This document shows, piece by piece, positions 1 to 11,711 of a DNA stretch of 64,000 nt (position 1 is its first letter; each line of letters starts with the position of its first letter). This stretch comes from Caulobacter mirabilis (lineage in GTDB: Bacteria > Pseudomonadota > Alphaproteobacteria > Caulobacterales > Caulobacteraceae), in contig NZ_CP024201.1 of the NCBI RefSeq assembly GCF_002749615.1, positions 744,001 through 808,000 of the forward strand. The letters are read 5' to 3'. The translations under genes and the position numbers were made by a program. The notes under the pieces are model-generated. The model was not told the origin of the DNA. It saw nothing but the letters and a program-made list of their open reading frames with translations, and did no database searches.

Positions 1-572
1 GTGACCAGGCGGTTCTGCTCCTCCTCGGCCTCCTGGCGAACCGCTTCCTGCTTGCGGCGCTCGTCTTCCAGCGTCTCGATGTAGATCGAGATGGCGAAGT
101 CCATGTCCAGCAGGACGGCCTTCATCAGGGCGGCCAGGGCCGAGCCCGCGCGCGCGGTCGCGGCGGCGTCCTTGCCGCCGAGCCGGGCCTTGGGCCACAG
201 GTCGCGCACCGTGGCCTTGATCAGATGTTCTGTGATCAGGGCGTAGCCGCCGATGTACCAGCGCGGCTCCAGGCCCAGGCGCGCGTGCGCCTGGCCGATC
301 GCCCGCACGCCCCGGACATAGGCGTCGCCATAGTCGGCCGAGCCGATGATGCCCCAGTGCTGCTCCTGCCGCCGCCGCGCCGAGGACAGCATGTCCTGGT
401 TGGTGAAGAAGCGGCGAACCTCGGGGAAGGCTTCGACCCGGGTGTAGAAGGTGTCCATCGCCCCGCCGATCTCGCGCTCGAGAGTCGGCTTCAGACTGGC
501 CAGCGCGACGCGGCCGGCGGCGTCCAGCTGCATGAAATCGAGACGCTGACTGAGAGCGTAGTCATTCGACAT
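1..572 (-). CDS. Globin-coupled sensor (chemoreceptor-type), N-terminal part, cut by window edge
   Basis: The minus frame opens with ATG at 572 and stays open to base 1, giving about 190 residues. The translation is a protoglobin sensor domain: a helical N-terminus, W73 in the middle, and the stretch around residues 92-110 (IGQAHARLGLEPRWYIGGY) that carries the proximal heme histidine, here H96. After about residue 150 the helix becomes charged and coiled-coil-like (ETLEDERRKQEAVRQEAEEE), as in globin-coupled sensors before their output domain. The output module (methyl-accepting, GGDEF or kinase) lies outside the window; chemoreceptor is the commonest in this group. Expected role is oxygen or gas sensing through bound heme in the cytoplasm. 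The family call is firm; the output type is inference. Confidence 0.85.
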   Translation of the reverse strand, partial: MSNDYALSQRLDFMQLDAAGRVALASLKPTLEREIGGAMDTFYTRVEAFPEVRRFFTNQDMLSSARRRQEQHWGIIGSADYGDAYVRGVRAIGQAHARLGLEPRWYIGGYALITEHLIKATVRDLWPKARLGGKDAAATARAGSALAALMKAVLLDMDFAISIYIETLEDERRKQEAVRQEAEEEQNRLV

Positions 573-671
573 CGGGAGCTCCCCCGCGTTCCGGGGGCGA
601 GCCGCCCCGGAGTCGGCGCGGCGAAGCGGACGCTCTGCGCGCCCCCGCCGCGCGACTAGTCGTCGGGTGGA

Positions 672-679
672 ATGGTTAA
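672..679 (-). promoter_or_regulatory. Candidate CtrA half-site upstream of the globin sensor
   Basis: On the minus strand the bases read TTAACCAT, the described alphaproteobacterial CtrA half-site, about 100 bp upstream of the globin-sensor start and in the same direction. CtrA controls motility and chemotaxis genes in Caulobacterales. An 8-base match can occur by chance, so this is only a candidate. Confidence 0.3.
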
Positions 680-691
680 TGGTTTGCTATT

Positions 692-725
692 CTGGGTAGA
701 GTGGAATTTCGCCCGCTCTACCCAG
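692..725. terminator. Perfect 10-bp inverted repeat after carB
   Basis: CTGGGTAGAG at 692-701 and CTCTACCCAG at 716-725 pair perfectly around a 14-nt loop. The element starts 14 bp past the carB stop codon, so it could end carB transcription, but no U-tract follows on the minus strand. It could also be an operator for the globin sensor. Function unproven. Confidence 0.4.
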
Positions 726-738
726 GATTTGTGCACGA

Positions 739-4032
<3,294 letters not shown>

Positions 4033-4186
4033 CTTGTCTTTTCGCGCGCAGGGGCCGTCGCGCGCCAAGGCGCGGCCGGTCCGGACAAACTTCAGGTTAA
4101 GGCGCCCGTTTAGAGAGGGAGTCGGTCCAGGGCAACCCCGGAATGGGCCGGAGGCGACGCGAGGTCACAGGCGCCGACATTCCACG

Positions 4187-5341
4187 TCAGGAGGCGGGCG
4201 CGGCCGGGTCCCGCCAGGCCTCGCCGGCCGCTGCTCGGTCGTAGCCCATCTGGAACAGCTTGAGCATGTTGTCGGCCTTGAAGTTCAGGCCCTGAGCCTC
4301 GGCCTCGTCGGGGATTTCACTGACCTCCATGGTCAGGCCGTTGCGCTGGGCGAAGGCGGCGGTGGCGGCCAGGTGCAGGCGGGTCGAGGCCTTGCTCATG
4401 GCGTCGTAGGACCGCGCCAGGATGCCCAGAAGGTTGCCCTTGGTGACGCCGAACTGCGAGCCGACCTGGCCGTTGATGACCACATAGAGGTTGCCCTTGT
4501 GGACGGCGCCCTGCGGGTCGGTCCACAGCATCATCGCCTCGGGCACGGTGAAGAAGGGGGTCGTGACCCCGCCGTCGACGTGCATCTCGCGGAACACGCC
4601 GCTGGGGCCGTCCATCTCGATCATCACCGGCGGAAAGACCCCGGGGATGCTGGCCGACGCGACCAGGACGTTGTGAAACAGCTCCAGCGCATGGTTGTCG
4701 CCGCGCGCGGCCCGCGTTGCGATGGCGCCCATGTCCCAGATGGCGGTTTCCTGAGTGTCGAGGTTCGTCGTCGCGACCAGCAGGCGCCGGCCCTTGGCGT
4801 GCTCGGCGGCGATGGCCTTCAGCATCTCGGGCGTGACGTAGGTCTCGACCAGGTGGCGCACCGGGGCGGCGCTGAAGAAGGAGGGGCCCTTGAAGACGGT
4901 GATCGCCTTGAAGCTGATCATCCCTTCGGTGCCGCCGTCGGTGTAGGCGGCCTTCAGCCGGTCGTCCCATTGCGAGCCGAGGAAGGCGAACGGCGCGGTG
5001 AGGGCGCCGGTGCTGACGCCGGTGACGACATCGAACTGCGGGCGCTTGCCGGCGGCGGTCCAGCCGGCCAGCACCCCGGCGCCGTAGGCCCCGTTCGCGC
5101 CGCCGCCGGACAGGGCCAGGACGTTGAAGTCGCCGGGACGCTCGCGCCGCTCCTTGATGATCGTCGACTTGCTCATCGCCGCGTTGGCGTCGGCGGCGCT
5201 GTAGCGCACGTCGGACAGGCCCGCGGGGGCGCCGATGCGCTGGTCGATGGGGTCGAAGGCCTCGCGGGAGACGGTCCCGCAGGCGGCCAGCAGCAGCGCG
5301 CCGGCCAGGGCGGCGATCCGGGTCAGGGGGCGGGCGAACAT
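4187..5341 (-). CDS. Patatin-like phospholipase, predicted lipoprotein
   Basis: Predicted lipid acyl hydrolase with a Ser-Asp dyad, tethered to a membrane. The 384-aa protein starts with a lipoprotein signal (hydrophobic core, then LLAAC with C21 as lipidation site). The patatin features are all present: the glycine-rich oxyanion loop LSGGGANGAYG at about 77-87, nucleophile S110 in GVSTG, and catalytic D256 in VDGG. The ATG at 5341 has AGGTG about 6 nt upstream; a GTG three codons earlier is possible but less well placed. It sits between carA and carB without an obvious metabolic link, and diverges from the cupin gene at 5455. Substrate unknown. Confidence 0.9.
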   Translation of the reverse strand: MFARPLTRIAALAGALLLAACGTVSREAFDPIDQRIGAPAGLSDVRYSAADANAAMSKSTIIKERRERPGDFNVLALSGGGANGAYGAGVLAGWTAAGKRPQFDVVTGVSTGALTAPFAFLGSQWDDRLKAAYTDGGTEGMISFKAITVFKGPSFFSAAPVRHLVETYVTPEMLKAIAAEHAKGRRLLVATTNLDTQETAIWDMGAIATRAARGDNHALELFHNVLVASASIPGVFPPVMIEMDGPSGVFREMHVDGGVTTPFFTVPEAMMLWTDPQGAVHKGNLYVVINGQVGSQFGVTKGNLLGILARSYDAMSKASTRLHLAATAAFAQRNGLTMEVSEIPDEAEAQGLNFKADNMLKLFQMGYDRAAAGEAWRDPAAPAS

Positions 5342-5454
5342 GCAGGTCACCTGTCGGTCCGGAGGACCCTATGGAAGTAGCGCGAGACGAGGTTCGGTGA
5401 AAGGCTGCCGCGCATCGCCTCGGGATTCTTCCGGAGAGCGCGCAGGAGGGGTGG

Positions 5455-5862
5455 ATGTTCCGGACCGCATTGCTTGTTTCGTCGGCCTTTGCGGCGTCCG
5501 CCGCCCTGGCCCAGGGCGCGCCGGTCGCGACGCCGCGAGGCAGCTTCACCGCCACGAACAGCGGTCAGCCGATCATGCCGCCGGCCGGTCCGGTGCAGGT
5601 GACGGTGCAGACCGTGACCTTCGCCGCCGGCGCGGTCCTGCCCGCGCACCGGCATCCCTACACCCGCTACGGCTACGTTCTGTCGGGCCGGATACGGGTC
5701 GACAACCTGGGTACGGGCCAGTCGGAGGTGTTCGCGACCGGCCAGCCGGTCATCGAGGCGATCGGCCAGTGGCACAGCGGCACGGCCCTGGAGCCGACCA
5801 CCCTGCTGGTGATCGACCAGGTCCCGCCGGGGCAGGGCAATATCGAGATGAAGCCGCGCTAA
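5455..5862 (+). CDS. Secreted cupin-domain protein
   Basis: A 135-aa protein with a clear signal peptide (MFRTALLVSSAFAASAALAQ, cleavage after AQ), so periplasmic or exported. A single small cupin barrel follows: the first metal-binding block is around residues 62-75 (LPAHRHPYTRYGYVLSGRI), with two histidines; the second block near the C-terminus has IGQWHSG with another histidine. This set could hold one divalent metal. A good Shine-Dalgarno (GGAGGGG) lies just before the ATG. The catalytic role, if any, is unknown. The gene is followed within 10 bp by a dispersed palindromic repeat that separates it from convergent carA. Confidence 0.8.
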   Translation: MFRTALLVSSAFAASAALAQGAPVATPRGSFTATNSGQPIMPPAGPVQVTVQTVTFAAGAVLPAHRHPYTRYGYVLSGRIRVDNLGTGQSEVFATGQPVIEAIGQWHSGTALEPTTLLVIDQVPPGQGNIEMKPR

Positions 5863-5867
5863 GCATT

Positions 5868-5983
5868 GATCCTCCCCTCTGGGGGAGGTGGCTCGCCGCA
5901 GGCGAGACGGAGGGGGGCAAGGGTCTCGGCAGGACCCTCTCAGTCGGCTGCGCCGACTGCTCCCCCCTGGGGGAGCATCCTCG
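5868..5983. repeat. Dispersed palindromic repeat, family A, copy 1
   Basis: A 116-bp intergenic element made of nested hairpins: CCTCCCCTCTGGGGGAGG at the left, GGCTCGCCGCAGGCGAG in the middle, and CTCCCCCCTGGGGGAG at the right. It fills the gap between the cupin stop and the carA stop exactly. A second copy, inverted, is at 16754-16870. It may act as a bidirectional terminator or mRNA 3'-end stabiliser. Confidence 0.8.
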
Positions 5984-7153
5984 TCAGCGCTTGTATTCGT
6001 CCATCAGGCCGGCGAAGCGGTCGAACAGGTAGAGGCTGTCCGTCGGGCCGGGTGAGGCTTCCGGGTGGTGCTGGACGCTGAACACCGGACGGTCCTTCAG
6101 CGCGATGCCGGCGTTGGTGCCGTCGAACAGGCTGACGTGGGTCTCCTGCACGGGCTCGGGCAGGCTGTCGCGGTCGACGGTGAAGCCGTGGTTCATCGAG
6201 ACGATCTCGACCTTGCCGGTGGTCAGGTCCTTCACCGGATGGTTCGCGCCGTGGTGGCCCTGCTCCATCTTCACGGTCTTGGCGCCCAGGGCCAGGGCCA
6301 GCATCTGGTGGCCCAGGCAGATGCCGAACACCGGCCGGCCGCTCTCGACCAGCTTCTTGATCTCGGGGACCGCGTATTCGCCGGTCGCGGCCGGGTCGCC
6401 CGGGCCGTTCGACAGCAGCACGCCGTCCGGGTTGCGGGCCAGGATGTCCTCGGCCTTGGTGTCGGCCGGCACGACGGTGATCTTGGCGCCGGTCGAGGCC
6501 AGGGCGCGCAGGATGTTGCGCTTCACCCCGTAGTCGACGACTACAACCTCGTACTTCGGCTCGGCCAGCTTGCCGTAGGCGTCCGGCCAGTTCCACAGGG
6601 TCTCGTCCCAGACGAAGCTCTGGCGGGTGGTGGCGTCCTTGGCCAGGTCCAGGCCGACCAGGCCCGACCATTCGCGGGCCTTGGCGACCAGGGCGTCGAT
6701 GTCGAACTCGCCGGTCGGGCTGTGGGCGATGACGCCGTGCGGCATGCCGTTCTCGCGGATCGCCTTGGTCAGGGCGCGGGTGTCCACGCCGGCCAGGCCG
6801 ATGACGCCCCGGCGCTTCATCCAGCCGTCCAGGTCGCTGTCGGCGCGCCAGTTGGCCGGATCGGTCGGGACGTCGCGGAAGATCGCGCCGCGCGCCGAGG
6901 TCTCGGCGCCGCCGCCGATCTGCTCCAGGTCCTCGGCGTTGGTGCCGACGTTGCCGACGTGCGGGAAGGTGAAGGCCACGATCTGCGACATGTAGGAGGG
7001 GTCCGTGAGGATCTCCTGGTAGCCGGTCATGGCGGTGTTGAAGCAGACCTCGCCGACCGCGTCGCCGATCGCGCCGACGCCGATCCCCGAGAGCACCGCG
7101 CCATTGGCGAGCGCGAGAACGCCCGTGGCGCCAGGGATAACCTTGCTCGCCAT
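5984..7153 (-). CDS. carA: Carbamoyl-phosphate synthase small (glutaminase) subunit
   Basis: CarA hydrolyses glutamine and channels the ammonia to CarB. The protein is 389 aa, normal for the family. The N-terminal half contains the typical [20 protein letters not shown] block near residue 34. The C-terminal class I glutamine amidotransferase domain shows the nucleophile C279 in GICLGHQ, and the H363/E365 pair in HHPEASPGP, so it should be active. ATG at 7153 is preceded by AGGAG at a good distance (AGGAGCACACA). carB lies downstream on the same strand, but the two intervening genes, one on the opposite strand, mean carA and carB are not one simple operon. Confidence 0.98.
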   Translation of the reverse strand: MASKVIPGATGVLALANGAVLSGIGVGAIGDAVGEVCFNTAMTGYQEILTDPSYMSQIVAFTFPHVGNVGTNAEDLEQIGGGAETSARGAIFRDVPTDPANWRADSDLDGWMKRRGVIGLAGVDTRALTKAIRENGMPHGVIAHSPTGEFDIDALVAKAREWSGLVGLDLAKDATTRQSFVWDETLWNWPDAYGKLAEPKYEVVVVDYGVKRNILRALASTGAKITVVPADTKAEDILARNPDGVLLSNGPGDPAATGEYAVPEIKKLVESGRPVFGICLGHQMLALALGAKTVKMEQGHHGANHPVKDLTTGKVEIVSMNHGFTVDRDSLPEPVQETHVSLFDGTNAGIALKDRPVFSVQHHPEASPGPTDSLYLFDRFAGLMDEYKR

Positions 7154-7245
7154 TGTGTGCTCCTAACCTGCTGGACAAACGGGCGCGTTGGTAGTGACTC
7201 GGTCCCCTCGGGTCAAACGTTAATCCGCCCTGGAAGGATCATTCG

Positions 7246-7488
7246 ATGCTGCAGATGCGCCCCAACTGCGAATGCTGCGACCGCGACCTGGCGCCGAACG
7301 GCGGCGAGGCGAGGATCTGCAGCTTCGAATGCACCTTCTGCGCCGACTGCGCGGAGGCGAGATTCGACGGGCGATGCCCCAACTGCGGCGGCGACCTGGT
7401 CCCTCGGCCCGCCCGCCCGGCGACCTTGCTGGCGAAGTTCCCGGGCAGCGCCGAGCGGGTGCGCAAGCCGCATGAGGCGTGTGTGTAG
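7246..7488 (+). CDS. DUF1272 small cysteine-rich protein
   Basis: An 80-aa protein with nine cysteines in CxxC-like pairs (NCECC, ICSFECTFCADC, CPNCGG) between residues 8 and 47, the pattern of the DUF1272 family, which probably binds zinc. Function is not known; a nucleic-acid or protein-binding zinc ribbon is plausible. It diverges from carA across about 90 bp that must hold both promoters. It is followed by a copy of repeat family C. Confidence 0.8.
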   Translation: MLQMRPNCECCDRDLAPNGGEARICSFECTFCADCAEARFDGRCPNCGGDLVPRPARPATLLAKFPGSAERVRKPHEACV

Positions 7489-7493
7489 GGGGC

Positions 7494-7609
7494 GTGGTTC
7501 GAGACGCGGACCTGAGGGTCCGCTCCTCACCATGACGAAGGTGGGGGGGCGATCTCCTGAATTCGTCATCCTGAGGAGCGAGCTTCAGGCGAGCGTCTCG
7601 AAGGACGCA
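7494..7609. repeat. Dispersed palindromic repeat, family C, copy 1
   Basis: The element begins TTCGAGACGCGGACCTGAGG at 7498 and ends with GCGTCTCGAA, so its termini are inverted repeats; inside are GGACCTGAGGGTCC, a palindrome, and paired CTCCTCAccATGACGAA / TTCGTCATccTGAGGAG arms. A second copy in the same orientation is at 8404-8513. Confidence 0.8.
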
Positions 7610-7656
7610 CGGAGGTCGGGTTGGCGCCCGGCGCCCGCACCGCTACATCCCGGCCC

Positions 7657-8355
7657 ATGACCATCACCACCATCGGCCTCGACGCCGACGACACGCTTTG
7701 GCACAACGAGACCATCTTCCGCCTGACCCACAAGCGGTTCGTGGAGCTGCTCGCGCCCTACGCCGACGAGCAGGCGCTGGAGAGCAAGCTGGCCGAGACC
7801 GAGAAGCGGAACCTGCGGCTCTACGGCTATGGGGTGAAGGGATTCACCCTGTCGATGATCGAGACGGCGATGGAGCTGACCCAGGACAAGGTCTCCATCG
7901 GCGTGATCAAGCAGATCCTGGCCGCCGGGCGCGAGATGCTGACCGAACCGGTCGAGCCGCTGCCGGGCGTGGATCTGGCGCTGCACCAGCTGTCGGAGCG
8001 CTATCGCCTGGTGCTGATCACCAAGGGCGACCTGCTGCACCAGGAGCAGAAGCTGGCGGCCAGCGGCCTGGGCGACCTGTTCGCCGCCGTGGAGATCGTC
8101 AGCGAGAAGGACGCCGACACCTACCGCCGCGTCTTCGCCCGCCACGGCAGCGGGGCGGAACAGGCGGTCATGGCCGGCAACTCCATGCGTTCGGACATCC
8201 TGCCGGCGCTGGAGGCGGGCAGCTGGGGCGCGCTGATTCCCTATCCGCTGGTCTGGGCCCACGAGGCGGCCGACGCGCCGGTCGATCACGGGCGCTACGT
8301 CGAGCTCGGCTCGATCGCCGAGCTGCCGGCCTGGGTGGACAAGGTCGCGGGATAG
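7657..8355 (+). CDS. HAD-family hydrolase
   Basis: A 232-aa haloacid-dehalogenase-type phosphohydrolase. Motif I is DADDTLWHN near residue 8 (nucleophile D8, acid D10); motif II is the LITKGD segment near residue 120; motif III/IV appears as K near EKDADTY and the MAGNSMRSDILPALEAG stretch near 172, where the usual GDS is GNS. A helical cap lies between motifs I and II, so it is a C1-type member acting on a small soluble phosphate ester. Substrate unknown. ATG 7657 gives the conserved beginning MTITTIGLDADDT; a TTG 36 bp upstream is in frame but encodes repeat-derived sequence. The gene is bracketed by two same-orientation copies of repeat family C. Confidence 0.85.
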   Translation: MTITTIGLDADDTLWHNETIFRLTHKRFVELLAPYADEQALESKLAETEKRNLRLYGYGVKGFTLSMIETAMELTQDKVSIGVIKQILAAGREMLTEPVEPLPGVDLALHQLSERYRLVLITKGDLLHQEQKLAASGLGDLFAAVEIVSEKDADTYRRVFARHGSGAEQAVMAGNSMRSDILPALEAGSWGALIPYPLVWAHEAADAPVDHGRYVELGSIAELPAWVDKVAG

Positions 8356-8403
8356 GCCTTGCGTCCCCACGGGACCGACCGCAGGTCGGCCCGAAGGCAG
8401 GCT

Positions 8404-8513
8404 TTCGAGACGCGGACCTGAGGGTCCGCTCCTCAGGATGACGAAGGTGGGCGGGCTGCACTAAGTTCGTCATGGTGAGGAGCGAGCCTTCCGGCGAGCG
8501 TCTCGAACCACGC
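8404..8513. repeat. Dispersed palindromic repeat, family C, copy 2
   Basis: Near-copy of 7494-7609 in the same orientation: TTCGAGACGCGGACCTGAGG at the left, GTTCGTCATGGTGAGGAGCG in the middle, GCGTCTCGAA at the right. It ends about 15 bp before the TTG start of the next gene and supplies part of its leader. Confidence 0.8.
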
Positions 8514-8527
8514 AGGGAGTTTCCGCT

Positions 8528-10300
8528 TTGAAGTTCGCCGAGTCCGCCGTCGTCGCTTCCTGCCTCGTGCTCGCCTCCTGCTCGACGCTTCCGGCCTTCC
8601 CGGGCGCGCGAGCCTCCGCCCCCGCCGCCATCGACGCCGGTCCCTACGACATCGTCATCCGCGGCGGCATGATCTACGACGGCTCGGGCGGCGAGCCCTA
8701 CATCGGCGAGGTCGGCGTCCGGGGCGACCGGATTGTCGCCGTCGGGCCGAAGCTCAAGGGCGAACGCGCGTCCGAGATCGACGCGACCGGCCAGGCCGTG
8801 GCGCCGGGCTTCATCAACATGCTCAGCTGGGCGACCGAAAGCCTGGTCGCCGACGGCCGCGGCCTGTCCGACCTGAAGCAGGGGATCACCCTGGAGGTCA
8901 TGGGCGAGGGCAGTTCCATGGGCCCGCTCAACGACGCGATGAAGCGCCAGGAGCAGAGCCGCCAAGGCGACATCAAATATCCGATTGGCTGGACCACGCT
9001 GGACCAGTACCTGACCTGGCTGGAAGCCAAGGGGATCAACCCCAACGTCGCCTCCTTCGTCGGGGCCGAGACGGTCCGCACCCATGTGCTGGGCGAGAAC
9101 GACGAGGACCCGACCCCCGCCCAGCTGGCCCAGATGCGGGCGCTGGTGGTCCAGGCGATGGAGGACGGCGCGCTCGGCGTCGGCTCGTCGCTGATCTACG
9201 CGCCGGGCAGCTACGCCGACACCGGCGAGCTGACCGCCCTGGCCACGGAAGCGGGCCGCTGCGGCGGCATCTACATCAGCCACATGCGCAGCGAGGGAAA
9301 CCGGCTGCTTGAGGCGATCGACGAGCTGATCGAGATCTCCCGCAAGTCGGGCGCGCCGGCTGAGATCTTCCACCTGAAGGCGGCCGGCAAGAGCAACTGG
9401 GGCAAGCTGGACGCGGCCATCGCTAGGATCGAGGCGGCCCGCAAGGACGGCCTGCGCATCACCGCCGACATGTACAACTACACCGCCGGCTCGACGGGGC
9501 TCGATGCGGCCATGCCGACGTGGGTCCAGGCCGGCGGCCGCGAGGCCTGGATCAAGCGGCTGAAGGATCCGGCGACCCGCCGCGAGGTGATCGCCGAGAT
9601 GCGCACCGACAGCCCGGCATTCGAGAACCTCTACCGCCACGCCGGGGCCGAGGGGACCCTGCTGGTCGGTTTCCGCAACCCCAAGCTCAAGCCCCTCACC
9701 GGCAAGACCCTGGCCGAGGTGGCGCGCGAGCGGAAGGTCAGCCCCGAGGACGCCGCCATCGACCTGGTCATCGAGGACGGCAGCCGGGTGCAGGTCGTCT
9801 ACTTCCTGATGAGCGAGGAGAACGTGAAGCGCCAGACGGCGCTGCCCTGGATGAGCTTCGGCTCCGACGCCAGCGCCCAGGCGCCGGAGGGCGTGTTCCT
9901 GCAGTCGAGCACCCACCCGCGCGCCTACGGCAACGTCGCCCGGCTGCTCGGCAAGTACGTGCGCGAGGAGAAGGCGCTGACCCTGCAGGACGCGGTGCGC
10001 AAGCTGACCAGCCTGCCGGCTCTGAACCTTGGCCTGCGCGAGCGCGGGGCGCTGAAGGCGGGCTATTTCGCCGACGTGGTGGTGTTCGATCCGAACACCG
10101 TCGCCGACAAGGCCACCTACGAGCAGCCCAAGCAGTTCGCCGTCGGCATGAACTGGGTGCTGATCAACGGCGGCGTCGCTCTGCGCAACGGCGAGCCGAC
10201 CGGCGCCAAGACCGGCCGCGTCGTCCGCGGCCGCGCCTGGAAGGGCTGGGAAGGCGGCGGCTGCAAGGCGTCGGCGAAGGACTGGCAGTGGGCTTGGTGA
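8528..10300 (+). CDS. N-acyl-D-amino-acid deacylase-like amidohydrolase, predicted lipoprotein
   Basis: A 590-aa amidohydrolase of the D-aminoacylase type. The signal peptide ends in a lipobox (LVLASC), so the enzyme is probably anchored in the cell envelope. The domain begins YDIVIRGGMIYDGSGGEP and has late elements typical of the family (GVFLQSSTHPRAYGN; ADVVVFDPNTV). In place of the usual PGFIDxHxH metal motif it reads PGFINMLSWATES, so the two histidines are absent; the remaining metal ligands would be the central histidines (HMRSEG, FHLKAAG). It would act on N-acyl D-amino acids or related cyclic amides. The start is TTG 8528, supported by AGGGAG about 9 nt upstream and by the signal peptide it restores; no ATG is nearby. 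Confidence 0.85.
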   Translation: MKFAESAVVASCLVLASCSTLPAFPGARASAPAAIDAGPYDIVIRGGMIYDGSGGEPYIGEVGVRGDRIVAVGPKLKGERASEIDATGQAVAPGFINMLSWATESLVADGRGLSDLKQGITLEVMGEGSSMGPLNDAMKRQEQSRQGDIKYPIGWTTLDQYLTWLEAKGINPNVASFVGAETVRTHVLGENDEDPTPAQLAQMRALVVQAMEDGALGVGSSLIYAPGSYADTGELTALATEAGRCGGIYISHMRSEGNRLLEAIDELIEISRKSGAPAEIFHLKAAGKSNWGKLDAAIARIEAARKDGLRITADMYNYTAGSTGLDAAMPTWVQAGGREAWIKRLKDPATRREVIAEMRTDSPAFENLYRHAGAEGTLLVGFRNPKLKPLTGKTLAEVARERKVSPEDAAIDLVIEDGSRVQVVYFLMSEENVKRQTALPWMSFGSDASAQAPEGVFLQSSTHPRAYGNVARLLGKYVREEKALTLQDAVRKLTSLPALNLGLRERGALKAGYFADVVVFDPNTVADKATYEQPKQFAVGMNWVLINGGVALRNGEPTGAKTGRVVRGRAWKGWEGGGCKASAKDWQWAW

Positions 10301-10340
10301 CCTGACGCCCTGGTCATGGTGAGCAGGCCGCGCAGCAGCC

Positions 10341-10420
10341 GGGGACATGCTCCCGCAGGGTGCGTGTCCCCGATCACCCCGCGGCCAGGGGACACGCACC
10401 GCTATGCGGAGCATGTCCCC
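10341..10420. repeat. Dispersed palindromic repeat, family B, copy 1
   Basis: An 80-bp element with GGGGACATGCTCC at the left end and GGAGCATGTCCCC at the right end (perfect inverted termini), and inner arms GGTGCGTGTCCCC / GGGGACACGCACC. It sits between the convergent amidohydrolase and permease stops. Other copies: 34090-34170 and 58468-58550. Confidence 0.85.
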
Positions 10421-10424
10421 GCCG

Positions 10425-11711
10425 CTAGATCTTCTCCCGCTTCCGCAGCTTCAGGCCCCACCAGACCGGCACCGACAGCGCCAGCAGGGCCAGGGCGGGC
10501 CAGGTCGACTTCAGGCCGGAGGTCGCGATCACCAACAGGCTGAAGGCCAGGGCGGCGGCCGCCAGCAGTTTCGCGCCGGGACGCTGGTCCGGGTCGCGCA
10601 GCAGGGCCAGGCTGCACAGGGCGTAGACGGCCATAAACAGCACCACGGCGACGTTGATCAGCACGTTGAACTGCGTGTTCAGGGTCGGCGAAATGGTGGC
10701 CAGGGTGGCGATGGTCATCAGAATCCCCGCCGTGATCAGCCCGCGGCGCGGCAGCTTCGCCGGATCGGTCTCGGAGGCGAAGCGCGGCATGTAGCCGGCG
10801 GCGGCGCCGCTGCGGCCGGCTTCGCCTGTGACCAGGGTCCAGCCGCCCAGGGTGCCCATGGCCTTCAGCGCCGCGCAGAGGGCGACGAAATGGCCGGCCC
10901 AGGGCCCGGCCAGCCGGGCGACCACCTCGGCGAAGGGGGCGGTCGACCTGGCGAGCTCCGCGGCCGGGATCACGCCCATCACCGCCACGCTGGCGGCGAT
11001 GTAGACCACGCCGGCCAGGGCGACGCCGCCCAGGGCCGCGATCGGCACGTTCCGCTCGGGTCGGTCGACCACCGCCGCAGCCGCGTTGGCGCTCTCCAGG
11101 CCCAGGAAGGCCCAGAATATGATCGACAGCGAGGCCGGGATCGTCTGCAGCAAGGGCTTGCCGGTGACGTTCCAGGATTGCGTGAAGACCTCGTGGTCGA
11201 ACGCCGCCAGCCCCAGCACGGTCGCCGCGCCGACCGGCAGCAGTCCGATCAGCAGGGTCAGGCCGCTCAGCCGCGTGACCAGCCGCGCGCCGAACAGGCA
11301 CAGGACCACCGACATCCAGACCAGGACGAGCGTCGCTGCCACGGTCATGCCCTTGCCGGAAAGGCCGGGGATGAATTCCGTCAGGTAGCCGACCGCAGCC
11401 AGGGCGATGGCGATGTTGCCGGTCCAGCTCGAGGTCCAGTAGGCCAGCCAGGACACGAAGCCCGCCGCCGGATGCACGCCCCGGGCCGGCCAGTTGACCA
11501 TGCCGTCGGGATCGGCGCGGGTCGCGCCCAGCACCGCGAAGACGCCGGCGATGGTCAGGGCCCCGACGGTGGCGACGATCCAGCCGATCACGCTCGACGA
11601 GCCTACGGAGGCGAGCGAGGCCGGCAGCAGGAACAGGCCCGAGCCGATCATGTTGCCGGCCACCAGCACCGTGGCCAGCAGCGGACCGATGCGGCGGGTG
11701 GTCGAACTCAC
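10425..11711 (-). CDS. APC-superfamily amino acid/polyamine permease
   Basis: A 428-aa integral membrane protein with about 12 hydrophobic segments. The N-terminus GPLLATVLVAGNMIGSGLFLLPASLA is the APC signature, with the unwound GSG substrate-binding turn of TM1. The TM6 region IIFWAFLGLESAN also matches the AdiC/PotE/CadB group of arginine, putrescine or lysine exchangers. It is 428 aa, short but normal for that group. Its start overlaps the stop of the upstream Rieske gene by ATGA, so the two are translationally coupled and the permease probably imports the Rieske substrate or exports its product. Exact substrate unknown. Confidence 0.85.
   Translation of the reverse strand: MSSTTRRIGPLLATVLVAGNMIGSGLFLLPASLASVGSSSVIGWIVATVGALTIAGVFAVLGATRADPDGMVNWPARGVHPAAGFVSWLAYWTSSWTGNIAIALAAVGYLTEFIPGLSGKGMTVAATLVLVWMSVVLCLFGARLVTRLSGLTLLIGLLPVGAATVLGLAAFDHEVFTQSWNVTGKPLLQTIPASLSIIFWAFLGLESANAAAAVVDRPERNVPIAALGGVALAGVVYIAASVAVMGVIPAAELARSTAPFAEVVARLAGPWAGHFVALCAALKAMGTLGGWTLVTGEAGRSGAAAGYMPRFASETDPAKLPRRGLITAGILMTIATLATISPTLNTQFNVLINVAVVLFMAVYALCSLALLRDPDQRPGAKLLAAAALAFSLLVIATSGLKSTWPALALLALSVPVWWGLKLRKREKI

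Noticed and set aside
8168-10414. 748-aa frame antisense to the HAD and amidohydrolase genes
   Set aside because: No domain, biased composition, covers repeats and two well-supported genes.
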